The notes under the pieces are model-generated. The model made no database searches and was not told where the DNA came from. It worked only from the letters and a program-made list of their open reading frames with translations. Below, in pieces: positions 29,949 through 40,296 of a stretch of DNA of 64,000 bases. Location: NCBI RefSeq assembly GCF_001761485.1, contig NC_090770.1, forward strand, positions 496,001 through 560,000, in the 5' to 3' direction. The position numbers and the translations under genes were made by a program. The stretch comes from Yarrowia lipolytica (Eukaryota; Ascomycota; Dipodascomycetes; Dipodascales). Position 1 is the stretch's first letter, and each line of letters starts with the position of its first letter.

Positions 29949-32036
29949 ATGGCCACCACCGTCCTTGCTGACCTGGCAGTCTTGTTACACAAAATCTCGC
30001 ATGAAGTGGACACGGCAGAAATCAACGGCAAGCTCAAAGATGTCTACTCCATCCTCGAACCGACCATTGCGGAGTTCAAACGACTCGGCGCCAAGGCCAG
30101 ACTGCACGATGTCCCCGACGCACTCTGGAAGTCTCTGACCCAAACCATCACCACAATCATGACTCTGTGTGAGCAGCGTGGTTTGGAGAAAGAGCGACAG
30201 ATGTGGGCTTCAAAATGGGCCACGTTCAAGCAGTCCTACCAAAAGGGCAAGGCCGCCTTAGCCGAGGAGCGCAGGCGGTGCGACAATCTCAAGTCCGAAG
30301 TCGATGCTCTTCGTGACCAGCTCAAAGATCTGCAAACCGCGGGTTCGAATATGTCTGAGAGTCGCAAATTGGCAGACGAAGAACATCTCGCAAGACACAT
30401 GCAGCATCTCAGCGACGCCAACAACGACAAGATCAAAGCGATCGCGGAGATTGAGAAGCTCAAGGCCAGCGAGCAGATTGCAGAGCTCAAGTTCAACATG
30501 GTCTCAAAAGAACGTGACGAAGCGCTCAATCATGTTGCAAAGCTACAGTCGCAACTGGTATCCAAGGATGAGGAGCTGACAGAAGTCCTGGGCCGTGTCA
30601 AGTCCGACGCCACCCAGACTCAGATGGCTTTGTCTGACGCCGAAGCTCAGCTGGCCCAAATGGATAAGGAGATACAGACCATGCGATCCCAATTGACCAG
30701 TAAGGAAAATGAGGTTCATGACCTGCAGGCCCGACTGGACCATACACTGGAGCAGAACACATCCATTGCCAAGGAGCTGGAGGATACCAAAGATAAGGCG
30801 ATACAACTACAGGCCAGCTTGGAGGACTTTTCCTCCCGTGAGTCTCAGTTCCAACAGTTCCGCAGGAGTCCCCACGACCTCAATATGGCTCCTCTTGGCC
30901 ATATACAGCAACTGCATCCCAACATGCACTCGCCCTCTACTGGAACCCCTCCTTCTCTGCTTCATTCAATTCAACACACTCCACCTTCGCATGCATTCCC
31001 TATGCAACACACGCCACCTCCGCATTTGCAAGCTAACCATCATTACCAATCAACACCACCTCGTCATGGCTCATACCACCAGTCGTCGCCTCTTCACAGT
31101 GCATACCACGGGACGCCGCCTCTTCACAGCTCCTACTACCAGTCGCCGTCTCCGAACCACGTCTACAATCAAGCTTTCTCGCCATGTGTTGGCCAGGGAT
31201 CTCCTTACGGCGGTCAAACATCAGCTCATGGATACCCAAATAAGGGTCCCCCTCGACCCCGAACGAATGGAAGGGACGGAACGTCGAGACCACAGACTGC
31301 TCACAGTATTGCCAACCAACAGCACCAGGAGCCCCTCGAGGGCTACTTTACTGATCAACCTAGTCCGTTTGTGGACCAGCCGTCTCAGAAGCATAACCGC
31401 CCGGTATCGAAAGGGGTCCGATGGCCTGATAATCTCCCAGACACGCCTTTGATGACGATGAACCGCGGTGATAAATGCGAGAACAAAAGGCCGAGCACAA
31501 GCCACTCAGACAGCGCCGGTATCGTCGAAGCCACCCCTGTCAAGACCAAGTCGAGTCCTTCCAAGGAGAATGTTAGCCCTGCCAAGCCTGGCACGAGTCC
31601 CTCCAAGGCCTCTCCCACAAAGTACGGTACTCTGAAGAGGAAACTTAGGGGGATTCGTAGGCCTCCCTACGGGTACATGACAGGAACATCCGGTGGAACC
31701 GTGACAGCGGAGGCTGCGCTCCGTCTCGACCATCCCATTGTTTCGTGGGAAGGTCCCTACTTTCATTCCCGCTCCCGCTTTGGCCCAGTCCCAGCGTTTT
31801 TGGATGAGCGGCTGGAGACGATGAAGCAAGATCTCAGTCCTTCTCTCGTCGCCCTGATGTGGAGCAAAAGTTGTCGACGAGCCTTGCGTCGCAGGCCTGA
31901 AGGGCCGGGTGGAGTAAATATCGAATCGCTTAAGCCTTTGCAATTTGAAAAGACCAAGATGAAACTGGCAGATGGGCTCGGAGACCGCATGTGTCTGGGT
32001 TCCTTAACTTGGCCAGTGCAGATTCATGTCAATTAG
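29949..32036 (+). CDS. Coiled-coil protein with a His/Pro/Ser/Tyr-rich middle, unknown function
   Basis: Predicted 695 residues from the ATG at 29949 (context taccATGG). Residues 1-90 form an N-terminal helical domain (MATTVLADLAVLLHKISHEV..., DALWKSLTQTITTIMTLCEQ). Residues about 90-300 are long coiled coil (KAALAEERRRCDNLKSEVDA, RDQLKDL..., DLQARLDHTLEQNTSIAKEL). About 310-450 is a low-complexity zone built of loose HTPP / YHQSSPLHS / YYQSPSP units. Then comes a Ser/Pro/Lys stretch with KTKSSPSKENVSPAKPG-type CDK-like sites, and a C-terminal ~120 residues that look folded (LRLDHPIVSWEGPYFHSRSR, LAGDR...). The plan suggests a scaffold or cytoskeleton/nuclear factor, but I do not recognise the family. 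Confidence 0.75.
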   Translation: MATTVLADLAVLLHKISHEVDTAEINGKLKDVYSILEPTIAEFKRLGAKARLHDVPDALWKSLTQTITTIMTLCEQRGLEKERQMWASKWATFKQSYQKGKAALAEERRRCDNLKSEVDALRDQLKDLQTAGSNMSESRKLADEEHLARHMQHLSDANNDKIKAIAEIEKLKASEQIAELKFNMVSKERDEALNHVAKLQSQLVSKDEELTEVLGRVKSDATQTQMALSDAEAQLAQMDKEIQTMRSQLTSKENEVHDLQARLDHTLEQNTSIAKELEDTKDKAIQLQASLEDFSSRESQFQQFRRSPHDLNMAPLGHIQQLHPNMHSPSTGTPPSLLHSIQHTPPSHAFPMQHTPPPHLQANHHYQSTPPRHGSYHQSSPLHSAYHGTPPLHSSYYQSPSPNHVYNQAFSPCVGQGSPYGGQTSAHGYPNKGPPRPRTNGRDGTSRPQTAHSIANQQHQEPLEGYFTDQPSPFVDQPSQKHNRPVSKGVRWPDNLPDTPLMTMNRGDKCENKRPSTSHSDSAGIVEATPVKTKSSPSKENVSPAKPGTSPSKASPTKYGTLKRKLRGIRRPPYGYMTGTSGGTVTAEAALRLDHPIVSWEGPYFHSRSRFGPVPAFLDERLETMKQDLSPSLVALMWSKSCRRALRRRPEGPGGVNIESLKPLQFEKTKMKLADGLGDRMCLGSLTWPVQIHVN

Positions 32037-32239
32037 ATGAGCAAGTTGCTAGTTAAAAGATATGTGGGTGTATGTATGCCGTTGCTGTACATACTAGTAC
32101 AGCATGTTATATAACGATATGTGATTACTGTTCTTCATCTCATCTCCACTCAGGTCAGAGGTCGTCAACTGTAATTACAGTGCTGTATCTAAAGTAACCA
32201 AAAGCTCCCCATATTCTTTATTCTCTTTTGGAGACTTCT

Positions 32240-33290
32240 AGAGGAAGCCCCCGGCAATGGAGATTCGGTTCTCCTTGGTTCCGTAGACGGAGAGCTCCTT
32301 GGTAAGAGACCGGTGTAGCAGAACACACCAATCGCAACTGTTCTGTTCGTTCTCGAGAAAGAATACGTTGGTCCGGCAGACGAGCAACTGAGCGCGCGTG
32401 TCAGAAGGGCTCAGTATATCCTGGGCGATTTGGAGCTGATGTTTCACAGAGAGGACGACGACGACTACAACAAGGGCTGTGAGATCTTGTTTGCCAATCT
32501 GCGGACGGAACTGCGCAAGTCAAGCCCCTTTTGTATTTTGGACCCACCAAAATAGGGCGTTTGGTACGAGACGCATTGGCGGGAGTACAACTCCGTGATC
32601 GAGGCTGTGCCCGCCATTAAATTGATAGGCAGGCTGATATCACTGGGTGAAACGAGTGTTCGAAGCTCAAGGTGGAGGCTTTACAAATTTTACAAGAGCG
32701 AATCAATACACTGGTTGGTAAGGCTTTTCAGAAAGAAGAGTCTGTGAAATGATTGGTCAAGGCGACAACTTTTCTCAGAGTACTTGGACCAGACGAATAG
32801 TCGCCCTGGCTAACCTGATTTACACTCATTTAGACCTGAAAACTTGCGTTTAGCTCAGAGAGATCAATTCTTTTTGGTACACGTTTTTCCAGCAGGCAGG
32901 GGGTGTTCTAGAGGACAAGATCAGACGGTGGTCTTCATGAATGCAACCTGGCGGCAAGCTAGCCACTTGGAGGGACTGAGCTTTGGTCTTCGTGAAGCGT
33001 CTTTCAAGTAGAAAGTGGGAAACTACAGACTTGAACAGGTTGAAGTAAGGAGAAGAAACGAGTTGAAGGTCGAGAAGCAGACTGCAAGGCTCTTAGATGA
33101 CCGACCAACTTTGATGGATTCAATGCTCGAAAGGAAGACATAATGGACTACAAGAAGAAACGTGAACTACTGGTCCTTGATGAAGAGGAGTTCCATCTTG
33201 ACTTGAAAACACTTCGCACTAAAAGAATTGTCCGTGAGTCCCACGTCCAGATTGTTTCTTCTCAGTCTACAGTACAATGTAATTGCAAAC
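32240..33290 (+). pseudogene. Decayed protein-coding gene, family unknown
   Basis: Downstream of the coiled-coil gene, the plus strand shows successive coding-looking blocks in changing frames: about 32330-32555 (LFVLEKEYVGPADEQLSARV, RRAQYILGDLELMFHRED, GCEILFANLRTELRKSS), about 32560-32750 (VWYETHWREYNSVIEAVPA, VEALQILQERINTLVGKAF), about 32855-32940 (REINSFWYTFFQQAGGVLED) and about 33050-33240 (KVEKQTARLLDDRP, MDYKKKRELLVLDEEEFHLD). Codon use is Yarrowia-like, but the blocks are separated by multiple stops and frame changes without splice signals. A dead host gene is the best reading. Family not recognised. Confidence 0.5.
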
Positions 33291-33344
33291 ACACACTCGG
33301 TATATATCATAATAATCAATAAATTAACGTCATTCATTCCTCCT

Positions 33345-36300
33345 CTACTCCTCTCCCATAGGAGTCAACTGCTCCAGATGATCATTCTTGACTCGGGCTA
33401 ACCAGGGGTCGTTGGACAGCTCGATGGCGCTCTCTCGCTTGTTGGGGTCTCTATCCAGACACTTTAGCAGGAACGCCTGACCCTCGGGGGACAACTGCTC
33501 AGCACTAGGCAGTTGGGGCATGTGTCCAGAGGCAATATGGAACATGATGGCGTACTCATTGTCCAGGTTGGACCATGGTCGTCTGCCAGTAGCCATTTCC
33601 AAAACCACACAACCCAGAGACCAGATATCAATTGCCCCTTGTCGACCAGGGTTAGAACCTGTAATTACCTCAGGAGACATGTACATGGGTGTACCTGTCA
33701 GTGAGTTTATCTTGGAACGGGTTCCAGTCTGGGCAGCCCGGGTTCGGCCATTTCGGGCAATCACCTTGGCTGCACCGAAGTCAACAAACTTGATGAGACC
33801 ATTGTGGTCCAGAAGAATGTTCTCGGGCTTGAGATCTCGATGTACGATACCAGCATGATGCAGGTAAGCCAGACCCTGAAGCATCTGGAAAGTGTAGACC
33901 TGAATAACCTGCTCGTCTTCGATTCGACCGTGCGACAGCAGATCGGCAATGGACCCACCCTGGCAAATCTCCATAAACAGATAGACCCTGTCTCGATGGA
34001 CCTCCACGCCAAAGTACTGCACAATATTGGGATGGTGAAGCATCTCCAACACTGTCATTTCATCCTTGATGGCCTTGACGATAGTTCGGATTGACTGAGC
34101 GTCCTGCAGACGAATCTCCTTGACAGCCATCATCTCACCATTATCCAAATTGAGAGCAGAGTAAACGTCTCCAAAGGTTCCAGAACCAATGAACCGACCC
34201 AGCTGCCATCGCATGGTGACGTTGGAGAAGGCTGACGCCAGCGACATGAGGAACTGGTCATCGGCAGACCCGTCGTCCAAAACTCGACCCACGTAATGGT
34301 GCTCGAACTCGAGGTCGTTTCGCTTTCGCTCCAGATCCTCCAGCTTCTTGACAGCGTCGTTTCGGAACGCCTCCATCAGCTCGGTGTCATCCTTAAACGA
34401 CATATGCGAGATCTTCTTGCGACGGGCAGAGGTGACCTCGACCTTTTGCTGGGCCTTGGCCTTGGACCGAGCGCCCATAATGTCGAAATGCGAAATCAAG
34501 AGAGACATGCATCCGGCAACCTTGACTCGCAGCCGCAAGAACGCCTCCTCGTTGACGGCGAGAATGTTAACGCCAGATGTCATAACAGACGCAAACTCAA
34601 GAGCCGTCACCGTGTAACGGAAAGTACGGTACTCCGTAGAAGTACAGTCGTCAACCACGAAGGAGACCCACTCGATACAAAGATTGATGAGCTTCATGGT
34701 CACGTAGCCTCTCTTGGGTCCCTCCAGTGACCGCAGACCTCGCTGGCCAAACTCACGTGCGAAAACGAACATGTTCTGCACTGTGTCCTGGCATCCCAGA
34801 CCCTTGAGAGTGTGTCTGATGGTGGCCACGTTGTCAATGACCGACATGGAGAGCCGGAAGAAGAGTTTCCGAAGACGTCCGAACTCATGATCGACACGCA
34901 ACTGGTTGGATTTCGCTTCAACCACGGTGTTGAGAAATTCTCGCTCACATACCTCGGCAAACTGTGTCTTGGCAAGCTGCAGCATGTGTGTACCTCCCTC
35001 GGACACGATTCGCATTCGACCCATCTTGATTTCCAGGTCAAAAGATGGCATGTCAATGTTGAGAATCTCTCCTTCCCAGATAAAGGGCTCTTCCGAACAT
35101 AGAATCAGCACATGTGCGATGTGATCGTACTCCACACTGTCCTCCTCAGGTCGCCGGTAACGAGAGTATCCACGAATGATCTCCTTGAGCTTGTGTGGCC
35201 GCTCTCGAAGAGAAGGATCCGCAAACACGTAGATACCGTCTCGCTCAAGCACTCCAGTGTAGACAAGAAAGTAGTTGGCTCGACGAACTGAGTTAACAAT
35301 GGCACCCAACCGAGAGGGCTGGATTGCGTACTCGGAAGCATTCTCGTAAGAGGAACACATGGAGGTGTAGAACCGAATAAGATTCCGCTCAAACGATCGA
35401 ATCTGCTCGGCGGTTTCGGAGTAGAAAGCGGCAATCTCGTTAGCTTGATCAGAGGCAGGACCCTTGAGTGAATCCTGCCAGTAATCTAACAGCTTAGTCA
35501 TCAACTTCGACGTTAGGTAGGAAAACTGCTCGGCAACAAGGTAATCGCCGCCGGAAATCCACTCGCCAATCTTCGACAAGAACTTGTACTGGAACTCGAG
35601 CTGCTCACCCTCCTTGAATGTTCGGAACACAGCGTTGGACGACTCGAGAAACTTCCGAGACAGCAGATCAAAGTAGAAAGAGACACAGTCGATCAGAGTC
35701 TCGTCAAAGGCATCACCGATGGTGTCCTTGAGCGGCCAAGGGCCATCCTGGGTGGGAGACACAAAAAACATGTATCTCTCTTTGGCCTTGAGAGACAGCT
35801 CAATGTATCCTCTAATGTCGACCATAGTCTGGTCGATCATCATCATAGTAGGGTTGGCGAGCTTTCTGGCGTAGTTGAGCCGGGTTCGCATCACCTCCAT
35901 GATCAAAAGTGAAGGGAAACGTGCCAATGATCCAATGTGGTCGTAAAGCACAGGCAGCCCAAGCGTCTGAAAGGTGTCGTGGTACTCCAGAGCTGAGGTT
36001 CGAGCTCGATCCACAAGCTGCGAAAGAGGTCCCAGCACTCGGTTTTCGAAAATGTTCTTGAGATCCTGTCCCTTGAGCAGCCGCTCAATGAACGGCGACT
36101 TGTCGGCCATCATATCGTTGCCCTCGGCCGGTCGTGTCAGATCAATGTCCTCGTTTCCAATCCACTGCTGGAGAAGTCTAATCTCCGTACCAATGTTCCA
36201 GGTCAGAGAAGACCATGTCAGCAGAGCTGTGAGACGTTCCTGGAACTCCTGGCTGCCGTAAAAAGGCTTGTCCGTCTCAATGAGCGAGTACGAGCGCCAC

Positions 36301-37577
36301 AGTTGCTCGAAATTGTCCAAACGATTCAGCAGGTCCTCCACCTGGTCAGACGCCGATCGTCCTCCCGCCTCATCTGCAGGCTTAGCTCTGAAATTGACCA
36401 CCTCCAGAAGAATTCCGTCCTTAGTATTTCGCGAGTACTCAATGATCCTCCGCTGCTCGTCCATAGACCGGCCACAGACCTTTGCTCTGACTCCCATCCA
36501 CAACTCTTCAGCCACGAGCTTCTTGTCCATTTCCGGTGGTGCTCGCAGACGCTGTTTCTCATTTTTGACCACCTCTCCCGTGAGCACAGACGTCAGCATG
36601 CTCTGCCACTGAAGCCGTTCTCTGATGGACTCTGATTTTTCAGCGTCATCAGCATTGTACTTGGCCTCCAGAAACGGGTAGCTAATAGCTCCAGAGTCGT
36701 CGAAAAATGTGCCCACTCCTCCGAGTCCCACAAAGTCGCCCTCAAACTCACTCAGAGACTCCTCGTCCGAAGATCTATCCAGATCGGATGCAGGAATACC
36801 TTTCGTGTAGTAGTCGTCTGCAAGGTTGTTTCGCATTTTCTGCAGGTATGCGCGCTCCTGGGCGTAGTACTGTGCGTTGGACGACGGCTTGGAGCCCGAC
36901 ACAGAAGGGACAGCTCCCTGGCTGGTCTTGCGAGTGCCTCGCTGGTTGTTTTGAGACGGATGTCGCGCAGGAGCATAGGTGTTGGAGGGTTGTCGTGAGG
37001 GGCTCTTGGGTCGTACGGTGTTTGAATTGTTTGTCGCAGGCACTGTCTGTGGGGTCACGGGGTGCACCGAGGCATTGTCGTTGGGTGAAGCTGGCGTGGA
37101 GAGTGTTCTGACGCTGAGATTGTGATTGGAGTCAAAGTACCCGCCTGGGGAAGAGCTTCCTGGATGTGGGCTGTATGCGGAATTGCACAACAGCGGCGAC
37201 GTGGTTCCTCCCCTCGTCACGGTTGCTGCAGAGGGCGCGTCGAGAGACCCAGACCGTTTACGTCCTGCCGCGGTGGCTCCAGCCAAAGCAGCTCCAATGG
37301 CCCGAGCTCCGTTCGTTTCGGGGATTGCAAGCGTCGGCGCAGAAACATTTGGCATTGACATGATCTTGTCGGCTCCGGGAGTCTTGGGCAGCACTGACAG
37401 TGGAGATGTCACGATAGGTGTCGTCGATGTTGCTCCGACAAGGCCTCCCTGGGGGAGAGCTGGCGAGTGGATGGGGGTGTGTAGTGGTGATCTTCGCGCC
37501 CCCGAAGACACGCTTGTCTTCTCCGGGTGGTCTGACATTGATTTGGTCCGAACAGGCTTGTTTTTGCCGTCGTCCAT
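33345..37577 (-). CDS. SSK2: MAP kinase kinase kinase of the HOG stress pathway (Ssk2/Ssk22 type)
   Basis: Predicted 1410 residues. The C-terminal ~290 residues are a Ser/Thr kinase: IGSGTFGDVY (P-loop), MAVKEIRL (VAIK lysine), IVHRDLKPENILL (catalytic loop), FVDFGAAKV (DFG), GTPMYMSPEV (activation segment), IDIWSLGCVVLEMATGRRPW. The ~700 residues before it match the large regulatory region of Ssk2/Ssk22/Wis4, where the Ssk1 response regulator binds. The first ~280 residues are Ser/Pro-rich and disordered. In yeast it phosphorylates Pbs2, which activates Hog1 during osmotic stress. Yeast has two paralogues; this gene is equally close in type to both, so SSK2 is a family name. ATG 37577 is first in frame. 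Confidence 0.93.
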   Translation of the reverse strand: MDDGKNKPVRTKSMSDHPEKTSVSSGARRSPLHTPIHSPALPQGGLVGATSTTPIVTSPLSVLPKTPGADKIMSMPNVSAPTLAIPETNGARAIGAALAGATAAGRKRSGSLDAPSAATVTRGGTTSPLLCNSAYSPHPGSSSPGGYFDSNHNLSVRTLSTPASPNDNASVHPVTPQTVPATNNSNTVRPKSPSRQPSNTYAPARHPSQNNQRGTRKTSQGAVPSVSGSKPSSNAQYYAQERAYLQKMRNNLADDYYTKGIPASDLDRSSDEESLSEFEGDFVGLGGVGTFFDDSGAISYPFLEAKYNADDAEKSESIRERLQWQSMLTSVLTGEVVKNEKQRLRAPPEMDKKLVAEELWMGVRAKVCGRSMDEQRRIIEYSRNTKDGILLEVVNFRAKPADEAGGRSASDQVEDLLNRLDNFEQLWRSYSLIETDKPFYGSQEFQERLTALLTWSSLTWNIGTEIRLLQQWIGNEDIDLTRPAEGNDMMADKSPFIERLLKGQDLKNIFENRVLGPLSQLVDRARTSALEYHDTFQTLGLPVLYDHIGSLARFPSLLIMEVMRTRLNYARKLANPTMMMIDQTMVDIRGYIELSLKAKERYMFFVSPTQDGPWPLKDTIGDAFDETLIDCVSFYFDLLSRKFLESSNAVFRTFKEGEQLEFQYKFLSKIGEWISGGDYLVAEQFSYLTSKLMTKLLDYWQDSLKGPASDQANEIAAFYSETAEQIRSFERNLIRFYTSMCSSYENASEYAIQPSRLGAIVNSVRRANYFLVYTGVLERDGIYVFADPSLRERPHKLKEIIRGYSRYRRPEEDSVEYDHIAHVLILCSEEPFIWEGEILNIDMPSFDLEIKMGRMRIVSEGGTHMLQLAKTQFAEVCEREFLNTVVEAKSNQLRVDHEFGRLRKLFFRLSMSVIDNVATIRHTLKGLGCQDTVQNMFVFAREFGQRGLRSLEGPKRGYVTMKLINLCIEWVSFVVDDCTSTEYRTFRYTVTALEFASVMTSGVNILAVNEEAFLRLRVKVAGCMSLLISHFDIMGARSKAKAQQKVEVTSARRKKISHMSFKDDTELMEAFRNDAVKKLEDLERKRNDLEFEHHYVGRVLDDGSADDQFLMSLASAFSNVTMRWQLGRFIGSGTFGDVYSALNLDNGEMMAVKEIRLQDAQSIRTIVKAIKDEMTVLEMLHHPNIVQYFGVEVHRDRVYLFMEICQGGSIADLLSHGRIEDEQVIQVYTFQMLQGLAYLHHAGIVHRDLKPENILLDHNGLIKFVDFGAAKVIARNGRTRAAQTGTRSKINSLTGTPMYMSPEVITGSNPGRQGAIDIWSLGCVVLEMATGRRPWSNLDNEYAIMFHIASGHMPQLPSAEQLSPEGQAFLLKCLDRDPNKRESAIELSNDPWLARVKNDHLEQLTPMGEE

Positions 37578-38213
37578 GTCGAAAAATGTGTGATGTTGTT
37601 GGTGGATTTTACGTCCAGATATCGCTGCTGCAGCAATTAGGTTGTGTCGACAGTTTTAAGTTCCAGAAGCGAGGCTGAGAGAATGAGCGATGGCGGTGGT
37701 GTGCAAGCACGGGGAGGAGGGAGCGGCTTGGGGGGCGAACAGAGAAGCGAAGTGGATGACTGTGGGATAAGTAGTTGATTAAATACGCCCGTAACAAGAG
37801 ATGGGCTGTTTTGAGAGTTGCTTAGTCAGCTCAGGTGGCTGGGGGGGCAAGTTGGGTGTTGGTTGTTGATGGACTACAGTACAGTATGTAGTTATGTATG
37901 TACATACTTGTAGGGGAAAAAAATTAAAATAAAAAAATGGACAAGTACTGTAGGATCAAAGTGCTGTTGATCAAGTTGTTACTCGCGCTGGTAGAGTGTG
38001 GAGTTGGTTTTATATCGTCTGTTTCATCTGTTTCGTTCCCGTACGCCTGGTTGAATGAGGGGTTTCACTGACTGAGGTTGTGGTAAGTAATTCGTCAACC
38101 GCGTGTATTGAGTTACTTGGCGTTAGTTGGGATGTGAGAGGAGAGGAGGTATTCCCGAACCGTGAATAAAATGGCGCGCAGCGTTAGGTCCTGTGTCGTG
38201 CTGTGTGGTAAAT
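37578..38213. other. SSK2 upstream region, no gene seen
   Basis: Contains a GTAC-rich patch (about 37878-37913: tacagtacagtatgtag and tatgtacatac) and an A-rich stretch. No gene. Confidence 0.45.
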
Positions 38214-38465
38214 GCGCGCCTCCTCGTCTTCCTGGTTCGCCCTGGTTGGATCGGACTGAGATGTAGAACATTTGGACCACCAGTTGCTTCTTACTGGAGA
38301 AGTACAGTATAACCCTGTTTGCTTGGATTCGATAATTAAAATAAAAAATTCAAAGAAAAGAAAAAAAAATCTCTTCACACAGATGTTTAGTTAATCGAAT
38401 GTATTAAGAAAGAAAAAATATAAAAATATATAAAAATATATAAAAAAATCAGTCGAATGGTGCAA
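38214..38465 (+). repeat. Diverged dispersed repeat 'A', copy 1
   Basis: Shares in the same order with 61527-61745 the pieces tcggactgaga, atttggac, cagtataaccc-tgtttgctt-attcgata, and gtttagttaat-aatgtatt-aga. Both copies lie upstream of a gene on the minus strand and are followed within about 110 bases by an LTR-like element. Family unknown; no coding capacity. Confidence 0.55.
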
Positions 38466-38551
38466 ATACAGGCAATTGCTGTTCTCGCAAATTCTTCAAG
38501 AACTCTCATGGTTTTGCTGAACAATATCTACAATATTACCAAACCCAACAC

Positions 38552-38824
38552 TGTTGAAGGTAATACCCGGTGGGGTAATACCTGGCTAATTCCTCACATA
38601 ATGATGAGATGTCACCACATAGTAATGAGAGGAATCAGCTGGGTCGTAGACGAGATGTCCATCCTGTAGATAGTTTTATCCACTGATCTAGAATCTCTTT
38701 TCTGGTGAATGAGCAAGCACACACCCTTCTGGTGTGTGCTACTATCGGAACGCCGTGTCCCTAGAAGTGGGTTGTAAGTTGTTAATTAACTATATCACAT
38801 CAATAATACTTATGATCTTCAATA
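38552..38824 (+). mobile_element. Solo-LTR-like element (273 bases), fossil
   Basis: Starts TGTTGAAGGT and ends GATCTTCAATA, with the 5-base direct repeat aacac on both sides (38547-38551 and 38825-38829), as left by LTR-element integration and LTR-LTR recombination. A second, diverged copy lies inverted at 61850-62116. The size is close to the LTRs reported for the Ty3/Gypsy-type element Tyl6 of Y. lipolytica, but I cannot confirm that family. No internal retroelement sequence is present. A non-autonomous terminal-inverted-repeat element is the alternative, since the two ends are partly inverse to each other. Age: intact target repeat suggests moderately recent insertion. Confidence 0.5.
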
Positions 38825-38829
38825 AACAC

Positions 38830-39538
38830 CCCCGATTGGCCCACGGATCTCTCTGCAGGCAGCCCAAGACAATGTTTTTCTTCAATTGACGAGGCCAGGG
38901 AAATGACGAGACCTAAGTAGCCCCGAATATCGGTAAATAGGGAAGTATTCTCTAGGTCCACGCAATTGTCTCGACAATAACGGCATTTATTCCAATGTCC
39001 TCTAACTTAGAGAAGGGTGAGGTGAAGGAGATCATAGAGCACGGCTAGATGATGTGTTCTAGAGCCGAAGACATGAATCGTATTGTATGAGTCAGTGGAT
39101 GTCTGTGGTTAATTTTTTTGGCCCGTTCCAGTCATTTCTCCAAGTTTCATTTGAGGACTGCTGGTCATTATTCTATAATGATGCGATTTTCCAGCTGCAA
39201 TACATTTACGCCTGTTCAGATGTCAAGTCCCACCAGTGTTTACGGCATAACTCGCGAACCCTTTGACAATGTACAAGTACAACAAGTATTTGTAGTTGCT
39301 TGTAGTATGTTACAAATACTCACCGCTTTTCGTGTCCATATTCGACGTTACAAGTACAAGTACTGTACTTGTATAAGGGTTGAGATGTCTGGCGGTTTTC
39401 CTAAATTCAATTTAGAGATATTCAACAGATAATCACCAATAAATGGAACTTGACTAATTATAAAAGCGTCGATACCAAAACGACCATACAGCGCGACAGG
39501 GGAGCCGCCACTACACACGCCAAGGGCAGATAGTCAAG
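38830..39538. other. Region between LTR-like element and Mutator-like element
   Basis: No gene. A GTAC-rich patch (about 39268-39375: tacaagtacaacaagtat, caagtacaagtactgtactt) lies near its end. I could not find a terminal inverted repeat of the downstream transposon here. Confidence 0.4.
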
Positions 39539-40294
39539 ATGGATGCGAGAACGGATATGGGCTCGGATCAAGGGCCAGATCACTCCCCTGGCCTTTCGAA
39601 TGGCGAAGATGCCGACGAACAACTCGAATTCGTACTGGAGAAGATGGAGATTAGGACGAAATTCAGCACAGGTGTGAAGGAATTCGACGAAGGAAAGAAG
39701 GAGTTGTATTTCAAGGTGCCTCCAAGGACAATTATTGGCAACATCCACTCGAAACTCATCCACCTGGTGATTGAGAACCCAATGCATCACAACAGATACG
39801 CGAAGCCGTTGGGCAAAGCTCCTCTCAAGGGAGACGACAATAAGAAGCAAGGGAGATGGAGTGCTCACTTCCGAAATTTATGGGTTGATGCCCAAGCAAC
39901 GAGTGCCGAAGATCCTGTGATTCCATGTGCTCCACAACGTTGCCAGGAACCACCCACTCTTCCAACTAGCCCCTCCCCTCCTCAACCAGAGCCTGCTTCA
40001 ATCCCGGAGGACGATTGGAGTTGTCTTGCTGACGCAGTCCAACAAGACATCTATGACCAAGAAGAAGACAACGAAGCCCAACTCCAAGGGTTCGATGACG
40101 ATTCAGGAAGACCCCACGAAGGATGCGAACCCGAAGATCTTGGAGAGACCATGGACGAGACGTCAGATCAGAATTCGAATAGGATTCCAGATACCGATTC
40201 GGAGGAGGATCAGGGCTCGGGGATTCAAAGTGAAAGGGAATCGATGACGACGACGACGACGACGACGACGACGATGACAACGATAACAACATAA
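39539..40294 (+). pseudogene. MULE transposase, N-terminal piece
   Basis: 251 codons from an ATG (MDARTDMGSDQG...), acidic and Pro/Ser-rich, with a helical block (LEFVLEKMEIRTKFSTGVKE, IIGNIHSKLIHLVIENPM). The frame runs into a (GAC)n microsatellite at 40246-40281, is read there as poly-Thr, and stops. In the next frame the same microsatellite reads poly-Asp and continues directly into the following piece, so a slippage frameshift at the repeat is the likely cause. Alternatively it is a separate first gene of the element. Confidence 0.65.
40246..40281 (+). repeat. (GAC)n microsatellite inside the MULE
   Basis: About twelve acg/gac triplets, slightly interrupted at the end. It sits exactly where the transposase reading frame changes. 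Confidence 0.9.
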
Positions 40295-40296
40295 AC

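Noticed and set aside
32238-32447. 69-codon minus-strand frame ending ISIAGGFL
   Set aside because: Overlaps the better coding-like plus-strand block of the decayed gene.
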